This document shows, one piece after another, positions 1 through 7,254 of a stretch of 11,534 nt of DNA. The notes beneath the pieces were generated by a model. That model had not been told where the DNA came from and made no database searches. It saw only the letters and a program-made list of their open reading frames with translations. Every line of letters starts with the position of its first letter. The first letter of the stretch is position 1. The stretch comes from Treponema sp. (lineage in GTDB: Bacteria; Spirochaetota; Spirochaetia; Treponematales; Breznakiellaceae). The stretch spans positions 1-11,534 of the forward strand of contig JAITBO010000041.1 of the NCBI GenBank assembly GCA_031283505.1, written 5' to 3'. Position numbers and translations under genes: made by a program.

Positions 1-194
1 TGCTGTTTATGGGGAAACAAATTCCCTTCCCGGTAGAGCCTCATGCAATAGGCCCGTGCCGCTGTTTTTGTTATCTGTCCGGTGGACAAGCCGGAAGAAC
101 GGTTGCCATTATCGTCATAACACTGGTAATAGAACACCACTTTCCCCGAAGCCAGTTTTCGTGGGAACACTGAAAAAACATCCTTTACCCTCAT
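1..194 (-). CDS. Tyrosine recombinase (phage-type integrase), N-terminal fragment cut by window edge
   Basis: The frame is open from an ATG at 192-194 to the left edge, giving 64 complete codons and no stop. The start is preceded by AAGGGG about five bases upstream. The translation contains RKLASGKVVFYYQCYDDNG, then STGQITKTAARAYC and LYREGNLFP. This is the usual opening of bacterial phage-type integrases: a small strand-forming N-terminal segment ('rKlpsGk..yYyqyyd.nGkR...sTG..tk..A..yc') that precedes the SAM-like core-binding domain. The catalytic Arg-His-Arg-Tyr residues would lie outside the window, so activity cannot be judged. It is transcribed away from the operon to its right, with 267 bases between them. 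The family call rests on pattern recognition of the N-terminus only. It could belong to an integrative element whose body lies further left. Confidence 0.72.
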   Translation of the reverse strand, partial: MRVKDVFSVFPRKLASGKVVFYYQCYDDNGNRSSGLSTGQITKTAARAYCMRLYREGNLFPHKQ

Positions 195-390
195 ACGAAC
201 CCCTTTTACGGATATTGCAATCACAGCCGCAATCCCGTAAATTTGTAGTTGTATAAACCCGCTGAACCAGCAACGCTAATTCGTTATAGGGTAAAGAAAT
301 AACACCGCTTATATTGTTCTGAACATAGGTAAAATGTGCAATCCGGCACATCTCATATACAGCCGGTACGTTAGGCGCATAAAATCGTGG

Positions 391-440
391 GGCTGTTTTA
401 AACCCCGGTTGATGCGAACATCAGGTTCGATAAAACAGCC
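391..440 (-). other. Nested stem-loop downstream of the thioesterase gene
   Basis: Ten-base arms GGCTGTTTTA (391-400) and TAAAACAGCC (431-440) are perfectly complementary. They enclose two further paired segments: 401-404 with 424-427, and TGATG 410-414 with CATCA 419-423 around a CGAA loop. The structure starts 21 bases past the thioesterase stop codon on the minus strand. There is no T-run directly after the stem on that strand, so it is not a classical Rho-independent terminator. It may still end or protect the operon transcript. The rest of 195-461 shows no gene I can support. Confidence 0.5.
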
Positions 441-461
441 TTGTACAGTCTGTTCACGAGT

Positions 462-857
462 TCAGCAAAGGTGTTCCGCCAGGAGCTTCTTTTTCTCCTC
501 CGGAATGGGGGTACTCTCGTTTTTCAGAAAATCGAAGTGAACTACCACCGCCGTACCTTTGGCACAGAGCCGGCCTTCCTGCCAGGCTTCGTGGTAGACC
601 GTGAAAGATTTGGTACCTATCCTTTCGATGCGGGTACGCAGTTCCACATCATACTGAAAAAAGAGCTGATCCACAAAGTCATAGTCGGTGTGGGCCATGA
701 TGAGGGGCCATGTTTCATGGGAAAGGTTGAGGTCAGGCTCAAATATCCTGAACAGGGGGTTCCGGGCTAATTCAAACCAGCCGGCCAGAACTACGTTGTT
801 AATGTGTCCCAGTCCGTCAATGTCGCCAAACCGGGGAGTGACCTTCATTGTGAACAT
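462..857 (-). CDS. Acyl-CoA thioesterase, hotdog fold (4HBT family)
   Basis: A 131-residue protein of the 4-hydroxybenzoyl-CoA thioesterase (YbgC/FadM-like) family, which hydrolyses acyl-CoA thioesters in the cytoplasm. Near the N-terminus it has GDIDGLGHINNV (residues 11-22), the family signature, with Asp14 in the catalytic position, followed by the long hotdog helix. Length is typical for a single-domain member. I chose the ATG at 855-857 because GAGGAAA (865-871) sits seven bases upstream; a TTG one codon earlier is too close to that site. It is the last gene of the XRE-leuC-leuD group, 24 bases after leuD, so probably co-transcribed. The company of a hydro-lyase suggests its substrate is the CoA ester of a small branched or dicarboxylic acid, but this is only inference. 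Confidence 0.82.
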   Translation of the reverse strand: MFTMKVTPRFGDIDGLGHINNVVLAGWFELARNPLFRIFEPDLNLSHETWPLIMAHTDYDFVDQLFFQYDVELRTRIERIGTKSFTVYHEAWQEGRLCAKGTAVVVHFDFLKNESTPIPEEKKKLLAEHLC

Positions 858-881
858 CAATTTGTTTCCTCAAGCGCCATT

Positions 882-1406
882 TTAATAGTGAGATGCCGCA
901 TATTCAACCCATCCGCCGGATTCTACCAGGGTCCGTTCAAAGCCCCTAAGGGTGAAGGGGACGGTCTTCTCCGGTCCGCCGGACTTAAAGGTGAATGTTT
1001 CCGCTTTGAGGTCCACCGTCAGGATAGTTTCTCTGCCGGCAAAGTCCCTGAATATTTCATTCAGAACCGTCCGGGGCAGTTCCGCAGCGATCATGCCGCA
1101 GTTGTACATATTCTGCCTGAATATACGGGCGAAACTTTCGCCTATGACGATGTTGACGCCGTTCACTTCCAAGACCCAGGGGGCGTGTTCACGGGAACTG
1201 CCGCAGCCGAAATTCCCCCTGGTGACGATGGCCCCCTTTCCGGCGGCGTCCCGCCTGGGATCGAAGCCCGGAAGTTTGAGGTCTTCCAGAATGAAAGGTC
1301 CCAGAGCCTCCTTGGAATTTTCGGTCAGGTATTTTGCGGGGATGATTTCGTCAGTATTGATGTCGCTCCGATCCAAAAAAAGTACCGGGCCGCCAAAAGT
1401 TTTCAT
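882..1406 (-). CDS. leuD: LeuD/DmdB-type small subunit of an isopropylmalate dehydratase-like hydro-lyase
   Basis: A 174-residue protein, the swivel-domain small subunit that pairs with the LeuC-type protein encoded just upstream. NTDEIIPAKYLTE (residues 17-29) is the family opening and holds the substrate-recognition loop, here YLTE (26-29). GNFGCGSSREHAPW (64-77) carries the GSSRE substrate-binding motif. The short length fits the archaeal/clostridial LeuD2 class rather than the ~200-residue enterobacterial LeuD. In methanogen homologues the loop after YL helps to separate isopropylmalate from homoaconitate substrates; YLTE does not settle the choice. A Cys in YNCGM (101-105), at a position that often reads NxGL, is also unusual. 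ATG start with GGAGGA four bases upstream (1411-1416), 13 bases after the leuC stop. The gene symbol denotes the family, not a proven leucine role. Confidence 0.88.
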   Translation of the reverse strand: MKTFGGPVLFLDRSDINTDEIIPAKYLTENSKEALGPFILEDLKLPGFDPRRDAAGKGAIVTRGNFGCGSSREHAPWVLEVNGVNIVIGESFARIFRQNMYNCGMIAAELPRTVLNEIFRDFAGRETILTVDLKAETFTFKSGGPEKTVPFTLRGFERTLVESGGWVEYAASHY

Positions 1407-1419
1407 GCTTTCCTCCTTA

Positions 1420-2712
1420 CTATAAATCTTCCGGCGGTATGATGTATCCCGCCACCGCCGCCGCCGCCGCCGATACGGGGCTCATCAGGTGGACCATGCC
1501 GCCTTTACCCATACGCCCGTAGAAATTCCGGTTCGTGGTGGACGCGCAGACTTCCCCTTCCGCCAGGACTCCGTTGGACATACCCAGACAGGCCCCGCAG
1601 GTGGGATTAGTGACGCAGAACCCGGCGTCCATGAACACCGTGACAAGCCCTTCCGCCAGAGCCTGAGCGTACACGCCGGGGGTAGCGGGGGACACGATAG
1701 CCCGGACGGTCCCGGCGATCTTTCTGCCTTTAAGGACTGCCGCCGCTTCCCGGAGGTCCTCTATGCGTCCGTTGGTGCAGGACCCGATGTAAACCTGGTC
1801 TACCGGCGTTCCTTTAAGTTCCCTTACGGACTTGACCTGATCCGGCTTATAGCCCACCGTGGCCAAAGGTTCCAGGCCGGAACAGTCTATGTCTACCACC
1901 CGCTCATAAACGGCGTCGTCGTCGCTCCGCCACTTTTCAAAATCCGCCAGGGCTTCCGCTTTTGAGGCGTAGGTTTTGTCCCCTGAGGGACCGGTAAAGG
2001 GCCAAAGGTAATCCGCAGTGATCCTGTCGGGCATACAGACCCCGCTGGTAGCCCCGGCTTCCACCGCCATGTTGCAGATCGTCATGCGCCCTTCCATACT
2101 CATCCCATCCGCCACGGCCCCCCGGAATTCCATCACCCTGCCGGTGGCTCCGGCAACCCCGATCCTGGCGATAACCTGGAGGATCACGTCCTTGGGGTAT
2201 ACGCCCTTCTTCAAGGTTCCGTTGAGGTTGATCCGGATGGTGACCGGAGGCTTGAAAGCGCAGACCCCCTTGAGTATGCCTACTTCCAGATCGGTGGTTC
2301 CCACTCCGGCGGCAAAAGCCCCGAAAGCCCCATGAGTGCAGGTGTGACTGTCCCCCATGATGACGGTGAAGCCTGGCCGCACAAAGCCTTTCTCCGGGAA
2401 AATGGCGTGACAGACCCCGTTCCGGCCTATATCGAAGAAACCGGTTATGCCCTGCCGCCGGGCCCAATCCCTGAGTATCTTGCCCTGTTCGGCGGTCTTG
2501 GAATCCTTGGCGGGGCTCACATGGTCTATCACCGCCTTGATTTTGGCGGGATCGAAAACCCTGTCCATTCCCTTTGAAACAAGGTCGGTGATGGCGATAG
2601 GGGTGGTAATTTCGTGACAAAACACCCGGTCCACTCTGAGTACCCAAGTGTCGTCCGCAGGCTTATCCCGCAGACGGGTCTCGAAAATCTTTTCCGCCAA
2701 GGTCTTTCCCAT
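1420..2712 (-). CDS. leuC: LeuC-type large subunit, 3-isopropylmalate dehydratase/homoaconitase family
   Basis: A 430-residue aconitase-superfamily large subunit. It is expected to carry a [4Fe-4S] cluster and to isomerise or hydrate a malate-type acid by dehydration and rehydration, together with LeuD. GDSHTCTHGAFG (residues 120-131) is the family motif. The three cluster cysteines are visible: Cys312 in IGSCTNGR, and Cys372 and Cys375 in NPTCGACLG. The length of about 420-430 residues matches the separate-subunit prokaryotic LeuC2/HacA/DmdA class. ATG start with AAGGAGG (2718-2724) five bases upstream. It follows the XRE-cupin gene by 61 bases and precedes leuD by 13, in one orientation. 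No leuA, leuB or aksA-type synthase is in the window. The substrate could therefore be isopropylmalate, citramalate/citraconate, homocitrate or 2,3-dimethylmalate. Confidence 0.92.
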   Translation of the reverse strand: MGKTLAEKIFETRLRDKPADDTWVLRVDRVFCHEITTPIAITDLVSKGMDRVFDPAKIKAVIDHVSPAKDSKTAEQGKILRDWARRQGITGFFDIGRNGVCHAIFPEKGFVRPGFTVIMGDSHTCTHGAFGAFAAGVGTTDLEVGILKGVCAFKPPVTIRINLNGTLKKGVYPKDVILQVIARIGVAGATGRVMEFRGAVADGMSMEGRMTICNMAVEAGATSGVCMPDRITADYLWPFTGPSGDKTYASKAEALADFEKWRSDDDAVYERVVDIDCSGLEPLATVGYKPDQVKSVRELKGTPVDQVYIGSCTNGRIEDLREAAAVLKGRKIAGTVRAIVSPATPGVYAQALAEGLVTVFMDAGFCVTNPTCGACLGMSNGVLAEGEVCASTTNRNFYGRMGKGGMVHLMSPVSAAAAAVAGYIIPPEDL

Positions 2713-2726
2713 ATAATCCTCCTTGC

Positions 2727-2741
2727 TATAACTCTGTTATA
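2727..2741. promoter_or_regulatory. Perfect short palindrome just upstream of leuC (candidate operator)
   Basis: TATAAC TCT GTTATA is a perfect 6-3-6 inverted repeat lying 14 bases before the leuC start codon and three bases upstream of its Shine-Dalgarno. It sits where an internal promoter or repressor site for leuCD could act. On the minus strand a weak TTGCCC / TTATAA pair with 18-base spacing overlaps it. The adjacent XRE regulator is the obvious candidate binder, but no copy of this exact palindrome was seen in that gene's own promoter. Confidence 0.3.
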
Positions 2742-2773
2742 ATCCTGCAATCCTCTTTCCGGGCAAACCGAAT

Positions 2774-3346
2774 TCACTCTCCGGTTCCGATTTCCCCTTT
2801 TGGAGGGCTGATTATCCAAAAGACTTTTAGGGGGCTCTCTCCGGTATTAGCCAGCACATGGGGCGATTCAGCCCGGAAGCTGACCGAATCCCCGGCCTCC
2901 AGCGTATAGGTGGCGTTCCCCACAGTAAGCTCCCCCCGGCCTTCTTCCAGAATTCCCAGTTCCCACCCCGGATGACCGTACTCCCGTCCCTGGGTCTTAG
3001 CCATGGGGTCGATGGTGATGCAGTAGGCTTCTATACCGTCCCCGCCCTGACCTTCAAGCTGGGCCAGCCGCTCGTAGAGGACCCCGGGCCTGGCAAATGC
3101 CATCCGCCCGGATCGGCGGACCAGGTGAACGGACCGGTCCCGGCGGTAGTCCTCAAAGAGGTACTCCAGGTCCAGATCTAGAGCGTCCGCCAGGGCCAGA
3201 AGAGTATCTATGGCCGGAGATACCCGGTTCCGTTCGATTTGGGAAACCAGACTCTCGCTTACCCCGGCAGCCTCCGCGACCTCCCGCAAGGTGTGTCCCC
3301 GGCGTTCCCGGACGGCCCGTATTTTTTCCCCAAAATAATAACGCAT
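2774..3346 (-). CDS. XRE-family transcriptional regulator with C-terminal cupin domain
   Basis: A 190-residue cytoplasmic regulator. Residues 6-60 form a HTH_3/XRE DNA-binding domain (IRAVRERRGHTLREVAEAAG, then VSESLVSQIERNRVSPAIDT, with the recognition helix near residues 30-41). Residues 105-180 form a small-ligand cupin_2 barrel, with HPGWELGILEEGRGEL and PHVLANTG. His125, Glu129 and His163 are candidate metal or ligand residues. This architecture (PuuR/SutR-like) usually senses a small metabolite. ATG start with a GGGAA ribosome site six bases away. A strong promoter lies directly upstream, and leuC, leuD and the thioesterase follow on the same strand. It most likely regulates its own operon in response to a substrate or product of the hydro-lyase. 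The inducer is unknown. Confidence 0.9.
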   Translation of the reverse strand: MRYYFGEKIRAVRERRGHTLREVAEAAGVSESLVSQIERNRVSPAIDTLLALADALDLDLEYLFEDYRRDRSVHLVRRSGRMAFARPGVLYERLAQLEGQGGDGIEAYCITIDPMAKTQGREYGHPGWELGILEEGRGELTVGNATYTLEAGDSVSFRAESPHVLANTGESPLKVFWIISPPKGEIGTGE

Positions 3347-3377
3347 GGCTTCCCTTTAACTATGCTGTTGAGGCTTT

Positions 3378-3406
3378 AGTATAATTAAAGTTTAAGGCCC
3401 TGTCAA
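3378..3406 (-). promoter_or_regulatory. Sigma-70-type promoter for the XRE-leuCD-thioesterase operon
   Basis: On the minus strand TTGACA (3401-3406) is followed after exactly 17 bases by TATACT (3378-3383), one base away from the full consensus. It lies 32 bases upstream of the XRE-cupin start codon. An imperfect dyad CTTTA..TAAAG overlaps the -10 region (3374-3390) and would suit autorepression by the encoded regulator. The spacer contains a 15-base word that recurs upstream of the metal-cluster fusion gene (11161-11175). Confidence 0.75.
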
Positions 3407-3448
3407 GAGGAAGATGAAAGACCGAATGTTGAGTTTATGTTGGGCGCA

Positions 3449-3479
3449 TCGCCTTAGGAAACTTCGTTTCCTAAGGCGA
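3449..3479. repeat. Perfect 14-bp hairpin with three-base loop
   Basis: TCGCCTTAGGAAAC and GTTTCCTAAGGCGA pair without mismatch around the loop TTC. The hairpin stands alone in the 263-base gene-free stretch between the lipoprotein stop (3670) and the XRE promoter. No T-run follows on the minus strand, so it is not an evident terminator for the lipoprotein gene 190 bases upstream. It shares a C-GAA-G (or, on the other strand, C-TTC-G) triloop design with the hairpin inside copA at 5585-5605. Both may be copies of a class of short palindromic element. Confidence 0.6.
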
Positions 3480-3495
3480 CCGGGCTATCCGCTAT

Positions 3496-3532
3496 AATAA
3501 ATTTTGACAAACAAAGCCTATCAAAATTTATT
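3496..3532. repeat. AT-rich 12-bp perfect dyad, possible two-way promoter/operator
   Basis: AATAAATTTTGA (3496-3507) and TCAAAATTTATT (3521-3532) are perfect inverse copies around a 13-base centre. Because of the symmetry each strand has a -35-like hexamer (TTGACA on plus, TTGATA on minus) followed by 17 bases and TTTATT. The dyad could be a regulator site or a weak divergent promoter. No convincing gene starts to its right on the plus strand. Confidence 0.4.
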
Positions 3533-3669
3533 CCGCTTCTATCCCTTGCGCGTTTTGGCTGATGGCCGCCCTGGTAGTAAAATGAAGTCCGTTTTGTTCC
3601 TTTCCCTTTGTACTATTCTTCCCGCCGCTTACAGCAATGGGGAATTATCTTTTGTATACAGGCGGTCCT

Positions 3670-4347
3670 CTACGTTAAATCGAAAGACTTTAGAATCTTG
3701 TCCACCTGTACGGGTTTGCCGTTTTCGTCGTCCACGGTAACTTTGGCAAATGCCCAGCCCGCGATGCGGGACGGATCGGCGCCGGCGGCAATGAAGGGGG
3801 CGGGGTCAAGGACAAAGACCATATCCTTGTCGTTGGCGGCCATATCCTTGGCCCACTCAAACAGATTGCCGCCGCCAATGTTTACGCCGTAGTGGTCCAG
3901 GGCTATATGATAGCCTATGGCCGCCCGTTTCAGCTTTACGATCTGCTCGTAAGAGGCAAGGGGGGTGACTTCGCCTGAGTATTTCAGTTGTTCCGTTCCC
4001 AGTTTTGTTCCCACCGCGATCTTCCCGTCACGGAAGGTAAAATTTCCGGGGAGCTTTGCGGGATCAAGGCCGGCGGTGATAAAGGGGGCGGCGTCGAATT
4101 CGATCATCACGTCGTAGAGGGGGCTTTCCGCGAAGTTCCGGCTCCAGATGAACCGGGCGCTGTTATCTGGGGCGGCCAGGGACCAACCGCCGTTTGTTTC
4201 GTCCGGGCTGAGGGCCTGGGGAACCTGCCGCAACACCTTTTCAAAGGACTTTACCGAATCGGTTCCCACTACGTCAAGTTTTCCGCAGGAAAGGGCTGCG
4301 GCGGACAGGGTGAGAACAACGCCAAACAATAAAACTGTCTTTCTCAT
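3670..4347 (-). CDS. Predicted lipoprotein of unknown function with internal repeat
   Basis: A 225-residue protein that I do not recognise. It starts at the ATG at 4345-4347, with AGGAGT seven bases upstream (4355-4360). A longer reading frame would begin inside copA and hide the signal peptide, so I rejected it. Residues 1-21 form a lipoprotein signal ending in AALSC, with Cys21 the lipidation site; the lipobox is relaxed, as is common in spirochaetes. Two matching segments, AAPFITAGLDPAKLPG (about 85-100) and PAPFIAAGADPSRIAG (about 181-196), suggest duplication of a roughly 95-residue unit. The mature protein has no Cys other than the lipidated one, no obvious enzyme motif and few His/Met, so direct metal binding is not apparent. 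It is the last gene of the copper cluster, 91 bases after copA. It could be an envelope-anchored accessory protein. Confidence 0.78.
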   Translation of the reverse strand: MRKTVLLFGVVLTLSAAALSCGKLDVVGTDSVKSFEKVLRQVPQALSPDETNGGWSLAAPDNSARFIWSRNFAESPLYDVMIEFDAAPFITAGLDPAKLPGNFTFRDGKIAVGTKLGTEQLKYSGEVTPLASYEQIVKLKRAAIGYHIALDHYGVNIGGGNLFEWAKDMAANDKDMVFVLDPAPFIAAGADPSRIAGWAFAKVTVDDENGKPVQVDKILKSFDLT

Positions 4348-4438
4348 TTTATGCACTCCTGATTTTGGGCGAGATGAATCGCCGCCCGTATAAATCGAAC
4401 AGTAACAGGAAACGTTACCATTAAATTTCCGTTTCCAT

Positions 4439-7237
4439 TCAGCAGCAATGTACCGGTGTGTTTTCAAGGGTTTCCCTTTTCTTTGGCGCCGATCCCCACG
4501 CCGGCTTAAAGCGCTTGAGGCGCAGGGCGTTGGTCAGTACCGATACGGAACTCATGCTCATGGCGGCGGCGGCGAATATGGGGTTGAGGAGCGGCCCGCC
4601 GAAAAGGTACAGTACGCCGGCGGCGATGGGGATGCCCAGGGTGTTGTAACCGAATGCCCAGAACAGGTTCTGCTTGATGTTGCGGATTGTCCGCTTGCTT
4701 AAATTTATGGCTGTGGGTACGTCCATAAGATCGCTACGCATAAGTACGATGTCCGCCGACTCTATGGCTACGTCCGTGCCGCTGCCGATGGCGATACCGA
4801 TGTCCGCCTGGGCCAGGGCCGGGGCGTCGTTGATGCCGTCTCCTATCATGGCTACAAACCGCCGCTTTTCTCCGCGCACGGTTTCTCTCTGTTCCTGGAG
4901 CTTCTTTATCTCGGCGGATTTGTTCTGGGGCAACACTTCGGATAGCACACGGTCAATACCGACCTGTTTGGCAATGGCGGCTGCGGTTTTCCTGTTGTCC
5001 CCGGTGATCATGACAACTTCGATTCCCATTCTGTGAAGTTCCACGACAGCATCCCTGCTGCTTTTCTTGAGTACGTCCGCCACCGCCACAATGCCCGCAG
5101 GCTTCCCGTCCAAGGCAACGTACATCGGGGTCTTGCCTTCTTCGGCAAGCCTGTCGCTTTCGGTTTCCAGTCCGGTAAGGGGAATGTTCCGCTCCTCCAT
5201 GAGTTTCCTGTTTCCCGCCAAAATACGGCATCCCTGCCGTATTTTGGCCACATCATCCCCGCTGCCATCCATGGCAGCCCCGTTAATCTCCGCTTCGATG
5301 CCGCGGCCGGTTATGGCGTTAAAACTATCGATTTTAAACAGTTCCAGTCCCCTGTTTCGCGCGCCCTGCACGATGGCCTGTCCGAGGGGATGCTCCGAGC
5401 CTTTTTCCGCGGAGGCGGTAATCTGCAGGAGCAGATCTTCCGCCGTTAGTAGTTTTTCTATTGCCGGTACATTTTCTGCCGCTACCGGCGGGGGCGTTAC
5501 GGGGGCCGCAGAGCCGATGACCGTGCCCCCGTTGAGGGGGGGGGCGGAAGACCGGCTTGCCGGGCTGGAGCCGGGGGGGAGGCGCGGACTTGCGAAGCAA
5601 GTCCGACCCCCCTCTATAACTATCACATCGGTAACTTCGGGCTTTCCTTCGGTGAGGGTCCCGGTTTTGTCGAACACGATGGTGTTCACCTTGTGGGTGG
5701 TCTCAAGCGCCTCGCCGCCTTTAATCAAAATACCATTTTCCGCGCCCTTGCCGGTGCCCACCATGATCGCGGTCGGCGTGGCGAGACCCAGCGCGCAGGG
5801 ACAGGCGATGACCAGCACGGAGATAAAGATGGTAAGGGAAAACTCCGTCACGGACTTTCCCGCGGGCAGGGTGACGAGTCCCGCGGAGGCTGCGGCGAAC
5901 CACGCGATACCGGCCGCCAGGGCAATGGCGCAGACTATGGGGACGAAGTAGCCGGACACGATGTCGGCCAGTTGTGCGATGGGCGCCTTGGAACCCTGGG
6001 CGTCTTCTACCAGGCGGATAATCTGGGCCAGCGCGGTATCGCCGCCGACTTTCTCCGCCCTGAAGCGGATAAGGCCGTTAGCGTTGATGGTGGCGCCGTA
6101 GACCGCATCGCCGCTCTTCTTGTCCACCGGCATACTTTCCCCGGTGAGCATGGATTCGTCGATGGAAGTATTTCCTTCCGTTACAACGCCGTCCACGGGG
6201 ATCTTCGCGCCGGGCCTGACCAGGATTATGTCGCCGGGGATCACCTCGTCTATGGGAATTTCTTTTTCCACGGTTTCGCCTGCGGCGTTGGTTTCGATGA
6301 TGATCGCCGTCTTGGGGGCCAGGCCCATGAGTTTTTTGATAGCCTCGCTGGTGCGGCCCTTGGATATGGCTTCCAGGGTTTTTCCCAGCAGAATCAGCGC
6401 GATGATGACGCCGGCGGTTTCAAAGTACAGGGCGTCCACCGCGCCGAAGTTTCCGGCGGCGATTTGGGTTATGTTGTAGAGGCTGTAGATTACCGCCGAG
6501 GTGGTTCCAATGGCGATAAGGGAATCCATGTTGGGGCTTCGGTGGAGGAGATTTTTAAAGCCCACGGTATAGAATTTGTTGCCCGCTATGATGATGGGGA
6601 TAACCAGGATCAATTCTACCAGGGCGTAGATTAGGGGGAAATTCATGGGGGCCAGGGCTTTGGGGAAGGGAAGGGTAAACAATTTAATCATGGGAACCAT
6701 AGCTATGTAGAGCAGGGGTACGGCAAAAGATACGGCGACGATAAATTTTGTCCTAAGGGTTTTTATTTCCCTTTCCTTCCGCAGTCTGTCCTCGTCAAGC
6801 GCGCCGTCCTTCGATGCTTCCAGGGCCTGGTATCCCGCCTTTTCAATCGCCTCTTTGATGGCGGAAAGCCGCAGTACCTGGGGGTTGTAAACCACGGAGG
6901 CCTTTTCCGTGGCAAGGTTTACCGAGGCGGATTCGATTCCCTCCAGTTTGCGGATGGCCTTCTCGACCCGGGCGGAACAGGCCGCGCAGGTCATCCCGCC
7001 TATGGGTATGGTTACGGTCGCGCCTTTTGGTTTTTCCCGTACTTCGTACCCGATTTTAACCACCGCCTCTTTAACGCTGGTAAGCGTTTGGGCGTCGGCG
7101 AATTCCACAAAGAGTTTTTCGCTGGCAAGGTTTACCGTGGCGGTACCGACTCCCTCAATTTTCCGCACGGTCTTTTCTATCCGGCCTGCGCAGGCCGCGC
7201 AGGTCATCCCGCCGATATTCAATACTTCGTTTTGCAT
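4439..7237 (-). CDS. copA: Copper-exporting P1B-1-type ATPase with two HMA domains
   Basis: A 932-residue integral membrane Cu(I) pump that exports copper from the cytoplasm using ATP. Two N-terminal HMA domains carry GMTCAAC at residues 10-16 and 81-87. The actuator loop has TGES (365-368), the membrane metal site is CPC (479-481), the phosphorylated Asp is D523 in DKTGT, and the nucleotide domain has HP (616-617). GDGIND is at 799-804. Tyr864-Asn865 and the M-S-x-S-S segment near 893-897 are the TM7/TM8 hallmarks of Cu(I) selectivity. It is longer than the usual ~750-830 residues, mainly because of two extra stretches. One is Pro/Ser-rich at about 542-590; the other is at about 654-670, inside the nucleotide domain. 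Both lie over DNA hairpins. The C-terminus ends PVHCC, a possible extra metal site. ATG start with a weak AGGTG site. It follows a hydrolase gene by 69 bases. Confidence 0.95.
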   Translation of the reverse strand: MQNEVLNIGGMTCAACAGRIEKTVRKIEGVGTATVNLASEKLFVEFADAQTLTSVKEAVVKIGYEVREKPKGATVTIPIGGMTCAACSARVEKAIRKLEGIESASVNLATEKASVVYNPQVLRLSAIKEAIEKAGYQALEASKDGALDEDRLRKEREIKTLRTKFIVAVSFAVPLLYIAMVPMIKLFTLPFPKALAPMNFPLIYALVELILVIPIIIAGNKFYTVGFKNLLHRSPNMDSLIAIGTTSAVIYSLYNITQIAAGNFGAVDALYFETAGVIIALILLGKTLEAISKGRTSEAIKKLMGLAPKTAIIIETNAAGETVEKEIPIDEVIPGDIILVRPGAKIPVDGVVTEGNTSIDESMLTGESMPVDKKSGDAVYGATINANGLIRFRAEKVGGDTALAQIIRLVEDAQGSKAPIAQLADIVSGYFVPIVCAIALAAGIAWFAAASAGLVTLPAGKSVTEFSLTIFISVLVIACPCALGLATPTAIMVGTGKGAENGILIKGGEALETTHKVNTIVFDKTGTLTEGKPEVTDVIVIEGGRTCFASPRLPPGSSPASRSSAPPLNGGTVIGSAAPVTPPPVAAENVPAIEKLLTAEDLLLQITASAEKGSEHPLGQAIVQGARNRGLELFKIDSFNAITGRGIEAEINGAAMDGSGDDVAKIRQGCRILAGNRKLMEERNIPLTGLETESDRLAEEGKTPMYVALDGKPAGIVAVADVLKKSSRDAVVELHRMGIEVVMITGDNRKTAAAIAKQVGIDRVLSEVLPQNKSAEIKKLQEQRETVRGEKRRFVAMIGDGINDAPALAQADIGIAIGSGTDVAIESADIVLMRSDLMDVPTAINLSKRTIRNIKQNLFWAFGYNTLGIPIAAGVLYLFGGPLLNPIFAAAAMSMSSVSVLTNALRLKRFKPAWGSAPKKRETLENTPVHCC
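5217..5248. repeat. 14-bp perfect hairpin inside copA (second in-frame insert)
   Basis: GCCAAAATACGGCA (5217-5230) and TGCCGTATTTTGGC (5235-5248) pair fully around a four-base loop. The segment encodes copA residues 664-674, [11 protein letters not shown]. The RILA part belongs to the conserved 'vLvGNRkLM' strand of CopA proteins, while the preceding residues have no counterpart in the family as I know it. The left half (on the coding strand) may thus be an inverted copy of native sequence. Confidence 0.65.
5261..5278. repeat. 8-bp perfect hairpin inside copA, next to the previous one
   Basis: GCTGCCAT and ATGGCAGC pair around a two-base centre and encode copA residues 654-659. With the hairpin 12 bases to its left it fills the extra stretch between the INGxx turn and [10 protein letters not shown] in the nucleotide-binding domain. 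The reading frame stays open and in phase. Confidence 0.5.
5573..5612. repeat. GC-rich hairpin inside copA (first in-frame insert)
   Basis: CGGACTTGC (5585-5593) and GCAAGTCCG (5597-5605) pair perfectly around GAA. Runs of G (5573-5579) and C (5607-5612) flank them and can extend the stem across an asymmetric internal loop. The surrounding 5460-5615 is strongly G/C-biased, unlike the rest of copA, and encodes the Pro/Ser-rich stretch from about residue 542 to 590, just after the phosphorylation domain motif. Its low-complexity composition suggests an inserted element that happens to keep the frame. Confidence 0.6.
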
Positions 7238-7254
7238 ATTACACCTTTATTTAA

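Noticed and set aside
115..351. Minus-strand 78-residue frame upstream of and overlapping the integrase start
   Set aside because: It overlaps the integrase N-terminus in another frame; the integrase frame has recognisable family residues and a better-placed ribosome site, while this frame shows no known pattern.
1937..2647. Minus-strand 236-residue frame within leuC in another phase
   Set aside because: The overlapping leuC frame has all aconitase-family motifs; this one is a Gly/Arg/His-rich shadow with no start signal.
3582..3740. Plus-strand frame beginning MKSVLFLSLCTILPAAYS that looks like a signal peptide
   Set aside because: It has no Shine-Dalgarno, its second half is antisense to the lipoprotein gene, and the part after the hydrophobic start is basic low-complexity sequence without family likeness.
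4402..4418. GTAAC-7-GTTAC dyad upstream of the lipoprotein gene, considered as a copper-repressor operator
   Set aside because: Five-base arms are expected often by chance, and the sequence does not match the CopY, CsoR or CueR sites I know.
5693..6634. Long plus-strand frame of 313 residues
   Set aside because: It lies wholly antisense to copA; its Gly/Asp/His-rich composition is the usual mirror of a GC-rich coding region.
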